Source: Rostratula benghalensis (Eukaryota; Chordata; Aves; Charadriiformes; Rostratulidae). From it: a DNA stretch of 64,000 bases. The DNA is taken from positions 1,709,832 through 1,773,831 of the forward strand of contig VXAI01000165.1 of NCBI GenBank assembly GCA_013399305.1, read 5' to 3'. The notes under the pieces were generated by a model, which saw only the letters and a list, made by a program, of their open reading frames with translations, had not been told where the DNA came from and searched no databases. A program made the position numbers and the translations under genes. Below are positions 11,201-23,200 of this stretch, one piece after another; positions within the stretch are counted from its first letter, which is position 1, and every line of letters begins with the position of its first letter.

Positions 11201-14200
11201 ACCAGAGCTTTCTGCAATGTTTGTGGCTCCCAATAATGTCAGAGGTTTCCCATACCCTGTGTACACAGATCCACACAAACTCTTCTCAGATCATTAACAG
11301 TAGACAATGAGTGATATTTTCAGACTACACAAGAACTTGATATCCATGAGCTTTCAGCAAGACACAAAGGTTCCAAGCTACTAAAATTGCTCTCAATTGG
11401 CCTTTTCTGATTTAAAATTGGTTTGGAGAAGCAGCCACGCTCGCATGAGTTAAGTATCTCAAAGAAAACCTGCCTCTTGCATGAAACTAAACAGCAAAGT
11501 GCACGCCCTGGGGTTTTTACACTGCCTAGATGTTACAGAACAGCGATTCTGAGAAACCCCAAAAGCTCTTTACACTTTATTCCAGCCCAGTTTTCTGTGA
11601 CTGGATCAGGGGTAGCACCACACAAGGATGTGAGGGTTCCTATCAAGGGCTGGATAAACCCAGCACAGCCAGCCTGATTACAATGACCTTTTCCAAAGCA
11701 AGGAGCACATCTTCAGGGTAACAGAACACTGGAAGGGGCTGCCCAGAGAGGTTGTGGAGTCTCCTTCTCTGGAGACATTCAAACCCCCCTGGATGTGTTC
11801 CTGTGTGACCTGCTCTGGGTGTTCCTGCTCCATGCAGGGCGATTGGACTGGATGAGCTTTCAAGGTCCCTTCCAGTCCCTGAAATTCTGTGATTATAGAA
11901 GACATAGATAAGGGGCTTTCAAGGTCCCTTCCAGTCCCTGAAATTCTGTGATTATAGAAGACATAGATAAGGGTCTGGTAAGGAGATGGGGTGAAAAAAT
12001 ACAAAACCCATGTGAATTTGGAGACAACCCACCCAACTAGAGCCAGATGGAAGACAAAAAGCAGTGTTAGATGATGGAGCAAATTCTGCCTCATCTGCAC
12101 CATTGCCTGCAGAACTCCCTTATCACAAAGGTCACTGGCAACTATATTTGCTATTTCTAGTGTGCACTGTGCCAACTACTTCCCCCTGCTACAACCCAAA
12201 GGAACACGCTTTTTTTTTTTTTTTTTTTTCAGCAGCAATAAAAAAAAAAAAAATAAATACAGGGTGATTTTTTTTTTTTTTTTTTTAGGAAAAAAGATAA
12301 AAAAAAAAAGATGCTAAGCAACTGCAGAATTAAGAGCGTGGAGTGTTTCAGGGAGATAGGAGCTCAAGTCTTAATGTCTTATAGCAGAGCATCATCAGAT
12401 ACAGCTAAGCCTTAACCACAGTGTGGAAATCCTATGGGGGACTTAACATTCACTCCCTCCTCTCTAATCCTTCCCCTTACAGAGTCACTGAGCACTACCC
12501 AAGGCAAACCACAATGTATTAGCAGGCGCAGGCTTGGAAAAAAAAAATTAAAAAATAATTTTAAAAAAATGCAGAGGCAGAAATCAAAGCTTTAGAAAAA
12601 GAGATGTGAGAGGAGGTAGATGATTAGAGGAGGAACACGCAGCGATATTAGGCTCCTGCTGCTTGAAGCAAAGCTGGCTTTAGAACCAGCACTGCCTTTA
12701 TAACCAGGGCCACCCAGTTTGGGGGATGAGATAGGTCTGAGTATATGTCCAAGCAGCCCACCCACACCTGATAGCTAATATGTGCCTGGAAGAACATGAA
12801 AACATCCCAGCAAAGATTCTCTGGACCAATTCAGCCACAAAGAGCATCTTTCCAAGGGATAAGGACAAGGATGGGTACGATGCTGCAAGCCATTCCCAAA
12901 GTTGTTGTCAGCTGTGTTGATAGCTCACATTTTGGTCTGAAGGTTGCTGAGGCCCTCTTTTTTTTTTTTTATGAGGGGACTTAACTCTCCTAGCCAGGGC
13001 CTCAGATAATTAGGCCAATTAAGGGCACTGTTTAAGCTATGGGGTATTTGGAGTATTCCTTTGGGACAGCTGATGAGTGGCAACATGGAAAGTTCTTGGA
13101 GCTTTTCCATCTTTTCCTCCCAACAGTCCACCTTTCTCCTTGGCCAGTGCTAAGGGTAGCAATCGATTCAGCCACCACACAAGCCAGGTGCTCATAGTGT
13201 GTCTGGACAGTCACGTTGCTGTCCCTTCACAACAGTTAATGAACTAATTTTTGAAAGATGAATTGTATCACATAGATCTCAATTCATACTTCACCTTTCC
13301 ACAACAACCGTCTGCTCCCTAGGGGGAAGAAATTTCTTTAGTTTTTTAATATCATTTCTTCTCAAACAACTATGGAGAGAGGAGACAGCGCACTAAAGAA
13401 CTTCAGAAGCCAATCTTTTCAACAGGCAAAAGCTCTTTTCCATTAACACCAACCTGCAAAATGGTCAGGGGAAAAAGAAAATACCAGCTTGGGGTCTCTT
13501 TCTTGTATTTATAACTGGAACTGAGACAAACTGAGGGATCTCCAAGGTAAGGGATTGCTGTTCCCTTCACGCCAGTTGTGCCCTCTTGCACATCTATGTA
13601 ACTCATGCAAAAAAAAACAGTTCAGAAAATGAACAAGCATATTAAAAAATTATCAAACTCCCGCAACAAAGCAGCATTCTTGAAATAACCCTCTCTAAAT
13701 ATGCCTTGTAAATTTAGCTCGACATTGTGAGGAATGACTTCTGAAATCAGTATCACTGGGTTCCTGCTTTTCCCCATATGCAAGGGAGAGGAGGAGGAGG
13801 AGGATGAGGAGGAAGAAGGGCTTACTCCTGGGCTGGTAAATTCTCGTGACAGTATTGCAAGGATGGTTAAAAACAAAACAAAACGAAAAAACAAAACCAC
13901 CCTGAAGACTTGCAGTGCAATGAAGTCATTTTGGGACCTCTGCTCTCCCTGCACCTGGGGCATTCCAGCAAAAGTCACATTTAAGCAGTTCTGTCTCTTC
14001 CCAAGGCCAGTTGACTTCAAGCCAGGCTAGAAACCAGGTGCTGTGTTTCACTGCAAGAAAGCAAGCCCTAGGATAAAATAGAGTCTTCCTGCAAACAAAG
14101 GTGAGGGGTCTGGAGGGAGTCTTGGGAGGAGAGGCTGAGGGAGCTGGGGGTGTTCAGCCTGGAGAAAAGGAGGCTGAGGGGAGACCTTCTCTTTCTCTTC

Positions 14201-17200
14201 AACTCCCTGAAAGGAGGGTGTAGCCGGGGGGGGTGTCAGTCTCTTCTCCCAAGGAACAGGTCATGGGACAAGAGGAAACAGCCTCAAGTTGCACCAGGGG
14301 AGGTTTAGGGTGGATATTAAGAAAAAATTCTTCACTAAAAGCAGCATCTTACCAAACCTTGGAGTCACCATCCCTGGAAGTATTTACAAGCTGGGCAGAA
14401 GTGGTGCTAAGGGACACGGGATTAGTGGTGGGTTTGTCAGTGTTGGGTTGATGGTTGGAACCAATGATCTTAATGGTTCCTTTCTAACCTAGGCAACTGT
14501 GATTCTGAGATTAATTTCATGGCAAAGATACTGAGGTTTCTCCACCTGGACAACTATACCTTTGATCATCATCTCAGAGAAACAATTAGCAGCATCTACA
14601 TTGCAAAAGGAGACAGCTTGGACTCACCAGATACATTCACCACAAGAGCTCTTCTCCATGGGAAAGAGCAGCAACAACTAGATAGACATCAGATAGGAAA
14701 GACCCACCAGCACTCTTTGGGTCATCCACAGACAAAGTCTTAGACCAGCCAGCACTCCAGCTTACCTCAGTACGACGTCAGCTTGGACTCCATACGTCTT
14801 AAAAAAAAAAAAAAAAAAGAAGGACATCAGAGTGTTTTCTGGTGCCAACTATGAAGGAAAAAAAAAAAAAAAAAAAAAAAAAAGAGAGCAAGGAGAGACC
14901 ACTAGTAAGTGGAAATGTTTACAAAGAAGTGTCAGCAAGGGTGCTGGGAGGAAGGCTTAGAGATATCAGGGAGCCAAAACAATATTGTTTTGCAGATTAC
15001 ATAGTGCCCAGTTACACTGGAGCACCAGCATGCCCCAAGCAGAATGGCATCTTACTGAAGTCTGAAGATGACCAATACATTTGTCTCAACTGATGGTCTT
15101 TCACACGCAGGACAGAGTTCAATGAAGAGTTATCGTGACCTGCAACACCAGAAACCTGGCTAGCTCAGAGACTGGTACAAAATTAGTAGGTGAGAGACTA
15201 CTTCAGCAGCATGATCCCCCAAACAGCGTTCTGCTGGAGATCCCCAGAAAGTGATTTGTTATTGTGATCCCAATTCTCTATCCACAGGTTATACCTATAG
15301 CTCTCTAAACCACCTTAACAGTCCTTCATTCTCCTACTTATCTATGCAAACAGTGACTACTAAATTGTCTTTATAGAATGAAGTCCATAAACCAAGGTAT
15401 TATCCATACCACGGGGAACACCTAAGACCCAAAGGTTCTGGAGCACACATTTTATTTCCACATTTACTCATTCAATAAAGTCATACTACTACACCTATTA
15501 CATCTAAAAACTAGATAATTCCTCTAATAACAAATGCTCCAGTTAGCTTTAACAATTTTCAAAATAGCCTTAAGCCTAGAAAATTTATCCCTATGGCTAT
15601 CATAGATAAGGTCTCAAATTTGATTTCAAATCTGTTCTTGTAGAATGGAGCAGACAGTCACAGAGTTCAGGGTTGTTTAAAAACACTACAGTGTGAAGAC
15701 AAATACTTTTCCCCCCACCCCCCTACACAACCAGTACAGTACAGCAAGTCCCAAAACGTCCATAAACCAACAACAGGGCAGACCAGACAAAAAAAAGCAA
15801 AACCCCAAAAAAACCCACAAAAAACCCAAACAGACAACTGTGGAGAGAGAATCTGGCAGGCTTTCTGTACTATAACATGGACACGTCAAAATAAAGCTAT
15901 TTTTAAAAATTATTTTCTTTTTTCCAATTTTGCTTTCAGGTTTAGAGTACCTGTAACATCCTGTTTTTCCACTCATCTCTGCCACCACCAGGATCAGTAA
16001 GTTTCCATCAAGATACAGTGTGCACTCACAACCCATGATTTTAAGGAATTACTCAGGGGTTAGAAAGAGGGATAATTAAGAACAAAGGCCTAAATGCACC
16101 ACAGAAGCAACATGCCCAATAAATAAATAATTAAAAAAACCCTGCCCAAGTGTTTAAGGTGTCTCAGAGAATCATTTCATAGAACAGTTTGGGTCAGAAG
16201 GGACCTTAAAGTTACAAACCCCAACAACAACACAACCTTTTCATAGCTCTGGTATCTCTCCTGAATTCCCCTGGCTCACGCCATGCATCAATACTAGCTC
16301 ATTTTTCTCTTGTTCAACACAGGGGTGCATTATTATCCTAAAAAAGCTCCCAATCAGAGCCTGAGTTGCCTAGGAGATGACAGAGGTAACACCCCCCATC
16401 ACAGCCTCTTGCACAGCCCAGCACTGGGTCACACAAGGTCGAGCTGAAGGAGTTGTTTTGCAAGATATTCACGATGCCCAGAGCTGTCAGCAGGGAGCAG
16501 CAGCCACATAAAGATCTAGAGATCCCATCCAGGCAGACCTGCTCCATCTCCTTGGGGTGCTTTCAGCATCTCAGCTTTCCTGCTGCAAGTAGCTCAGGTT
16601 TTCTCGGGACAACACTGCAATGTGATCCTCTCCGTACAGAGTAACGCTTGAGATTTTCTTTCAGAGGCCACAGCAATCACAAGGAAATAAAGTGGAGATA
16701 GCTGAGCTAGAGAAATCAAAGGGCAACGTTAAGACCATCAGTCTGAGTCCAAAAGGTTTGCTGGGTGGATGCCATATGAGTCCCACCTCAGGATGTGCCA
16801 CCACAAGAAGTAGCAACCATATTCACCCCCCTATAAGCAGTCCCACCAGGGATGTGGACATACAAGGACTAGAAAAGCAAAGTGTGTTGAGTTGTAAATG
16901 TTCCCTCAAGCTAAGGAGACTGGAAAGGGGAGGTTGGACTACCTCCACTAAGCAATCAACACAAAACCCAATGACAAGGGTAGGGTGGCACATGTAGAGC
17001 GTCACTACTATTAAGCATTGACATAATGAAGAGCCCATATTGCATGAATCAGGGCTAACCAAAGGCAAACAAGGACAGCTACAACAATTCCACCTCTGCA
17101 AAAGTGGACCAGCATGACCAAGGTCTTCTCATCTCTTACCTATACACCAAACGCTGGCACAGCAGAATCCTGACCCAAAGAGGGCATAGGCTCTGCTGCT

Positions 17201-20200
17201 TTATAGTGAGATCAAAAAACATTTCTTGCCTCTTTTCACCGTATTTCAGTTTCTGCAGGGCTGCAGTCAAGCCTTGCTTGGACACCAGCCCTTCTGAGAT
17301 ACAGCTGGTTTGAGATGCAGGGGTAGCTTTAGCATAAATGACATGGGAGCCCCAGCCACCGCTGCTGGAGGTGCTCAAAGGAAACACAGAGCCAAATAGA
17401 TCCCCAGGTGGGCAAGTCAATAATGAGAGAGAGTCCCTCAGCCAGACTGGAGAAAAGTAAATTCAGGGCTGGAATTTGTTTTTCAGACTGGTCAATATGG
17501 TCATATATAGGTAGTAGTGATGTTCTTAGTGATATTCTTCAGGACAGTAGTGATGTAAATATAATGGCATCTTAGGGACAGTGATAAAATATGTGTTGCA
17601 GTGAGTTAAAAATGGAGATTTTCTTTGAGTTTTAAAACTCAGAACATTGTGACTATCCCATCTTCAGCACTCAGACAGATGCCACTGAGCTTAACCCCAT
17701 GGAGAGATGATGTCAGCCCCAGGAGTGGAATATCCCATTCCTGCCTCATCTCTAGCCCCCAAGGAGCCTGCAGACAATGTTTCACCCTTCAAGAAGGGCA
17801 AAACTTAACTGGACTACACCAGGGCTGCAATGCAGCTGCTCCAATAAGAGGCACATTCAATCCTTTTCCAGGTACTTGATCCCAAACACAAGTTAAATAA
17901 ACTTAAACTCCAGTCACAACCGTGTTGAAAACTGCAGCTGTGCAGAGGAAGCAGCACTTTAAGACTGTTCTGAGGACAGGATGACATTTAAGCTCCAACC
18001 ATCTGAATACACACTCAGGAACTGTAACATCATCTTCATCACACTACCACTGGAAGCAAAGAGCATCCTCCTGAAGAGCATCACAGATGGATGAACATCA
18101 CTGGCTGCTCTGAATCAGCAAAAAGCACAGATGTCAGCAGAAGTGCTCTCTGTAAGACTGTGCCCCATGATGGCATAGAATCATAGGATGGTTTAGGTTG
18201 GAAGGGACCTTAAAGATTATCAAGTTCCAATCCCCCTGCCATGGGCAGGGACACCTACCATGACCACCAGACCAGGTTACTCAGAGCCCTATCCAACCTC
18301 TCCTTGAACCTCTCATACATGGGGTCTTCCACAACTTCTTTGGGCAACCTGCTCCAGTGTCTTACCACCCTCACAGCAAAGAATTTCTTCCTGAGATCTC
18401 ATCTAAATCAGTTTGAAGCCATCACCCACCATCACCTTACTATATGCCCCTGTAAAATGTCTCTCTACAGCTTTCTTGTAGGCACCCTTCAGGTACTGCA
18501 AAGCTGCTATAAGGTCCCCCACAGAGTCTTCTCCAGGCTGGACAACCCCAACTCTCTCAGCCTGTCCTCACAGCAGAGGTGCTCTAACCCTCTGATCATC
18601 TTTGTGGCCTCCTTTGGACCCACTCCAATAGGTCCATGTCCTTCTCACGTTGACCTGTGCTCCTGTCACGTGGTGGGTAGTCTCTATAACACCACAACAC
18701 TATTACTTGGCAGCCCAATTCCTTCTATTGTCAGAAGCTTTTGAAAAGTAGATTATATAAGCCCTCAAAAGCAAAGGCATCATCTTCTTGTGAGCATGTG
18801 GTGGGTAAGCTCCTAAGCTGGCCAAAGTCAGTCACCCTGATGTAAATCATTGCATCTCCAAATGAGTCCATCATCGATGCAGAAAGCTGTCCTCCCCCGG
18901 TTCCTAAAGCTCTCGGTCGATTCTAGCCTTGAGGGGACTGAACAAGCCACACCAATGACATAAACCAGTAAATGTCAACCAGGAAGCCAGGAAAGCAAAT
19001 TGAACCCTGTTCCCTAAAATCAGATGCTGCCTATTCCTGGAAGCTCCCCTGGAACCACTTTGGCAGCAACATCTTTCTGTGCCAGAAGTTCATACCCCTT
19101 ACAATGTGAGGGTTTTTGTGAAAAGAGAGTCTATTTAACAGGTATTTCCATCATTCCAGGCTGTCTCTGGCTCCCTCCAAGAGAGAGAGAGCTGAAGCCC
19201 CAGCATTCATCATGTTAGCCCCAGATGCATCCAAGCAGGACAGTCTTTGGTGCAGAAATTACTTGCCATCATTAGTGCTAATTTTTTTAAAAAGGCTTTA
19301 CAGCAAAACTGCAAGAACTAAACAAATGCATAATCTTTCTGCTCGTATTTCTCTGTCTCCCTCCAGTTTGATGGGTTTTCCTCCTTGATCCAACATATTC
19401 AGGCACTTTATGTCCAAAAACCAGATCCAGGTTTGCAGTCATCCAATGCAACTGAACACAACCCGTTTCTTAAGAAACCAGCGCTGAAGTGAAGGAAGCC
19501 CTGGGATGTAAGGCAATTATTTCACTCCAAAACCTCAATCCAGCATCATAGAATTTCCTAGGGTGGAAGGAACCTTTCAAGTCATCTATAGTCCAGCATC
19601 TACTGAAAGTCACAGACAGATGCCACGCAGGTTTTCCAGAAGCTGTTCCTTCTCTCCACACTTGGTTTGTCATGCTCATGGCTTGCAAAAAAATCAGGAC
19701 ACTATTAATTTCTTCCTGCTACAGAGACACAACAAGTAATTTCTAGAAAATTACCCATGGATGAATTCATTATGAGTATTTTTGTGCTCAGAAGTCAATT
19801 GCAAATGCTTTCAAATTGAGTCAAGAGCTTTGGACCTTCTTTAATGAAGATTATGAAAGGGTGCTGGTTAGAACAGTGCAGCCTTGCTACAGCTGGACAT
19901 CACTACGCTGTTATTTTTCCCCCTAATTAGTCACCTTACCAGGCCTTCAGAAATTAAAAAAAATTACTGCATCATTTGCATGTTGGGCAGGCTAATAAAG
20001 AAGCCTGCACAGAAGGACCAAGTTTGTTCCAAAGTGTAACCTCTGTCATTGTGTGCGGAGCTGCACTGAAAGATTTAGTCATTGCTTCATCAAGTTTTAA
20101 GGATATTTTTTTCATCCTTTTGGGAACATGATCGTCATTTCAATTTATTTTTTTAAACTTTCCCTCCCTTATCTCTTCTTTCCAATATCAATCTCCTCAT

Positions 20201-23200
20201 GGGCTAATAATTGGACTAAAAACACAAGGCATGACACCTGAAAAATGGTATTTTCCTTCCTGGAAAAAGATGCCCTTTGGAAGTTCCCTGTATGGGGATT
20301 AGCCTTAGATCTGCCAGGCATTCAGCATTCATGTCCCATCATGCCAGGTAACTCTAAGGCAATAACAGTACTGTTTAAAAACTAAAGTGTATCTTTAATC
20401 CCTAGGAATTCAAGGTATTTTAGAGAGCACCCACATCCAACACTTCTGGAAACACTTCAAGTAGACAGAAAGAAAGCGAAAAAGCACACAACAGAAAGAG
20501 GAAAAAACCCAAAGGATTGCTTTGCACAAGAGGAGAAACTCAAAAGCAAAAAGCCATTATAAATTTAATAACTAGATACAGGAGATGAGACCTCATTACT
20601 GTCGTACAGCACACAAAACCAACCCTTTTGATTTAATGAAAGGCTAAAGAACCCTATGTAGATTTATTTCAGTGAACAAAAGCATTTCCCTAGGTCTGAC
20701 AGAAGATACTAATTGTGATTGTTCACTACTATTGATCAGAGCAGCAGAAAGGTTAAGTGGCCATATTTTTAATAGACAGGTGGGCACAAGACGTACAGCG
20801 AACCAAACACTTCAGAGCCCTTAAACCCAAAGCACCTTAGAGCCCTTAAAAAACCAAAGCCATCTCAAATAGGAGGTGATGAAGGTTTTGGTACCCAAGA
20901 TGAAATCAAAGTAAGGCCCTCAAAACCACCAAGAAAACAAAACCCTAAAACAACAGAAAGAAATCACTGTTTTTTAATTCACTAGCTAGAAGTTCTCTAA
21001 TAAACCACAATCAGATGTCTTCATTACTGCTTCTGTTGGCAGTTGGGACCACAAGATAGCAAAACAGTATCTCCTCAAGAACATCAGAAGCCAACTGCAT
21101 CTTGGGCTGCACCAAAAGAAGTGTGGCCAGCAGAGTGAGGGAGATGATTCTACCCCTCTACTCTGTTCTCATGAGACCCCACCTGGAGCTCTGTGTCCAG
21201 CTCTGGGGTCCTCAGCACAGAAATGACATGAACCTGATGGAACAGGTCCAGTGGAGGGCCACAAAGGTGATCAGAGGGATGGAGCCCCTCTGCTGTGAGG
21301 ACAGGCTGAGAGAGCTGGGGTTGTTCAGCCTGGAGAAGAGAAGGCTCCAGGGAGACCTTAGAGCAGCTTCCAGTGTCTGAAGGGAGCTCCAGGAGAGCTG
21401 GGGAGGGACTCTTGGTCAGGGAGCGTAGCCATAGGAGGAGGGGTAGTGGTTTTAAACTGAAAGAAGGGAGATTTAGATTAGATACTAGAGAGAATTTTTT
21501 TGCTGTGAGGGTGGTGAGACACTGGAGCAGATTGCCCAGAGAAGCTGTGGCTGCTCCATCCCTGGAGGGGTTCAAGGCCAGGCTGGATGGGGCTTGGAGC
21601 ATCCTGGTCTGGTGGGAGGTGTCCCTGCCCATGGCAGGGGGTTGGAACTCGATGAACTTTAAGGTCCCTTCCAATTCTAACCATTCTATGACCAGCGTAT
21701 ATTGGAGGCTTCACCTTCAGCTGTCTAAATAAAACCAACTAAACAAGTCCACACGTGCACAACCATGCTGGAATTTTGGGGTGCAATATTTACTGGAATT
21801 TTCCCAAGAACATGACACACTCCAATGCAGTAACCCAAGAGGCAAACCCTAAGCCCAATGAAAGGTTGGCCTCCCACCAAGGTACTTTGTCCCAGCAATG
21901 GGTACTTTCCCATTCTGGAGTTGTGCAAAGCCAGTGGAGGTCAGCACTGCTGAAAAGTCCTCCTCCCAGCACAGCTGGGCTCAGTGCAAGGAGATGGCCA
22001 TCATCTGCCATGCAGGAAGAAGCCCACACATGGGCAGCTGTTTCATAAGACATGCCAAAAACCAGCTGTACAGGTAAGTTTGCCAAAACCGTTTATTCCC
22101 ATGCTATTTGTAGCCTCCAGCTCTGAAATCAAGAGCTGTTCTTGACTCCAACACGCTTCAATGGTTTCCACAGGTTTAGCCTCATTGGTTTTAGATCAAC
22201 CAGTAGCTTTTTGGTCCCAGTAATGGGAGGTGAGCTCCCAGGCTTCCTGAAGGTCCCCGAGAAGACAAATATAGCTCTTTCTCAAGGTAAGACCTTGGTA
22301 TTATCAATCCTTTGGGTGATTTACTTCCAATTTGAGATAAAAGATCATCATGACAAGCCCAACTATATTTATAAGGAATGTATATTAAGGACTAACAACC
22401 AAAGAGCAAGTAGAATTCAACAGTATGGACAGCACCATCTTCAGATCCCCAAAGCAAAGACAACCTGCCTCAACCTGAAGCACCATGGGAGAAGCACATT
22501 TGGGAGAAGACTTCAAAGGTGCAAATAGCAACACAAGCTGCTGTCCTGCTGGATGAATTCCTGCTCATTTCTATCTCAGGTTTGGTCCCAGCTTGTACTC
22601 TTCTTGTGGATTACCCTCAGCATAAATGGCGTATTCATCATCACAAGGACAAGACAGTCAAATCTACTGCCACTGTGGACAAAACACAACTAGATTTCCT
22701 TAAGAAGAATAATAAGGAGATGGAAGATGAAAGACAACAGACACTTGCTCATAAATCCACCCGAAACAGACACTTGCTCGTAAACCCATCTGAAAAGTTT
22801 AACGTATTAACATGTAAAATTTACGGAGAACCCCACCTCACATTTCAGGCTGTCAAATGATCCCTGTACCCATCAGGACAAGAGCCTTTCGAACCAACAG
22901 ACATCAAGTGAGAGCTGGAGCCTTCAATTCCCAGCACATTGCTGCCGCAGCCTTGATGCCCTCCTGATGGGAGTCCAGAAGGACAGAAACCGATCTGGAG
23001 CCTGAATAATTCATTTCAAATGAGCCTTTGAAAAGAAACTGATTGATTAACTGAAGGCCTGCTAGGAGAAAGGGTTTTCAGATAGCACCCTGATGGGAAT
23101 GGACATTTAGCATTGCAAAAAGCGGGCATGACTGCATGACATTTAGGCACAGGAAGGTAGGAGGAGTCATGCAGGAGAGCCTTTCTAGCAGTGAACAAAA

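Larger units (their letters stand above)
10854..14765 (-). other. GDPD5 intron g-h
   Basis: Holds two plus-strand CR1 pieces (11690-11973 and 14105-14507), a 59-bp duplication, long A/T tracts at 12210-12310 and a GGA-type purine repeat at 13790-13815. The rest shows no feature I can name. Confidence 0.85.

Noticed and set aside
18241..18744. 167-codon plus-strand open frame
   Set aside because: Antisense of a minus-strand CR1; no protein family features.
21150..21674. 174-codon minus-strand open frame
   Set aside because: Antisense of the CR1 at 21098-21690; similar frames recur at other CR1 copies.
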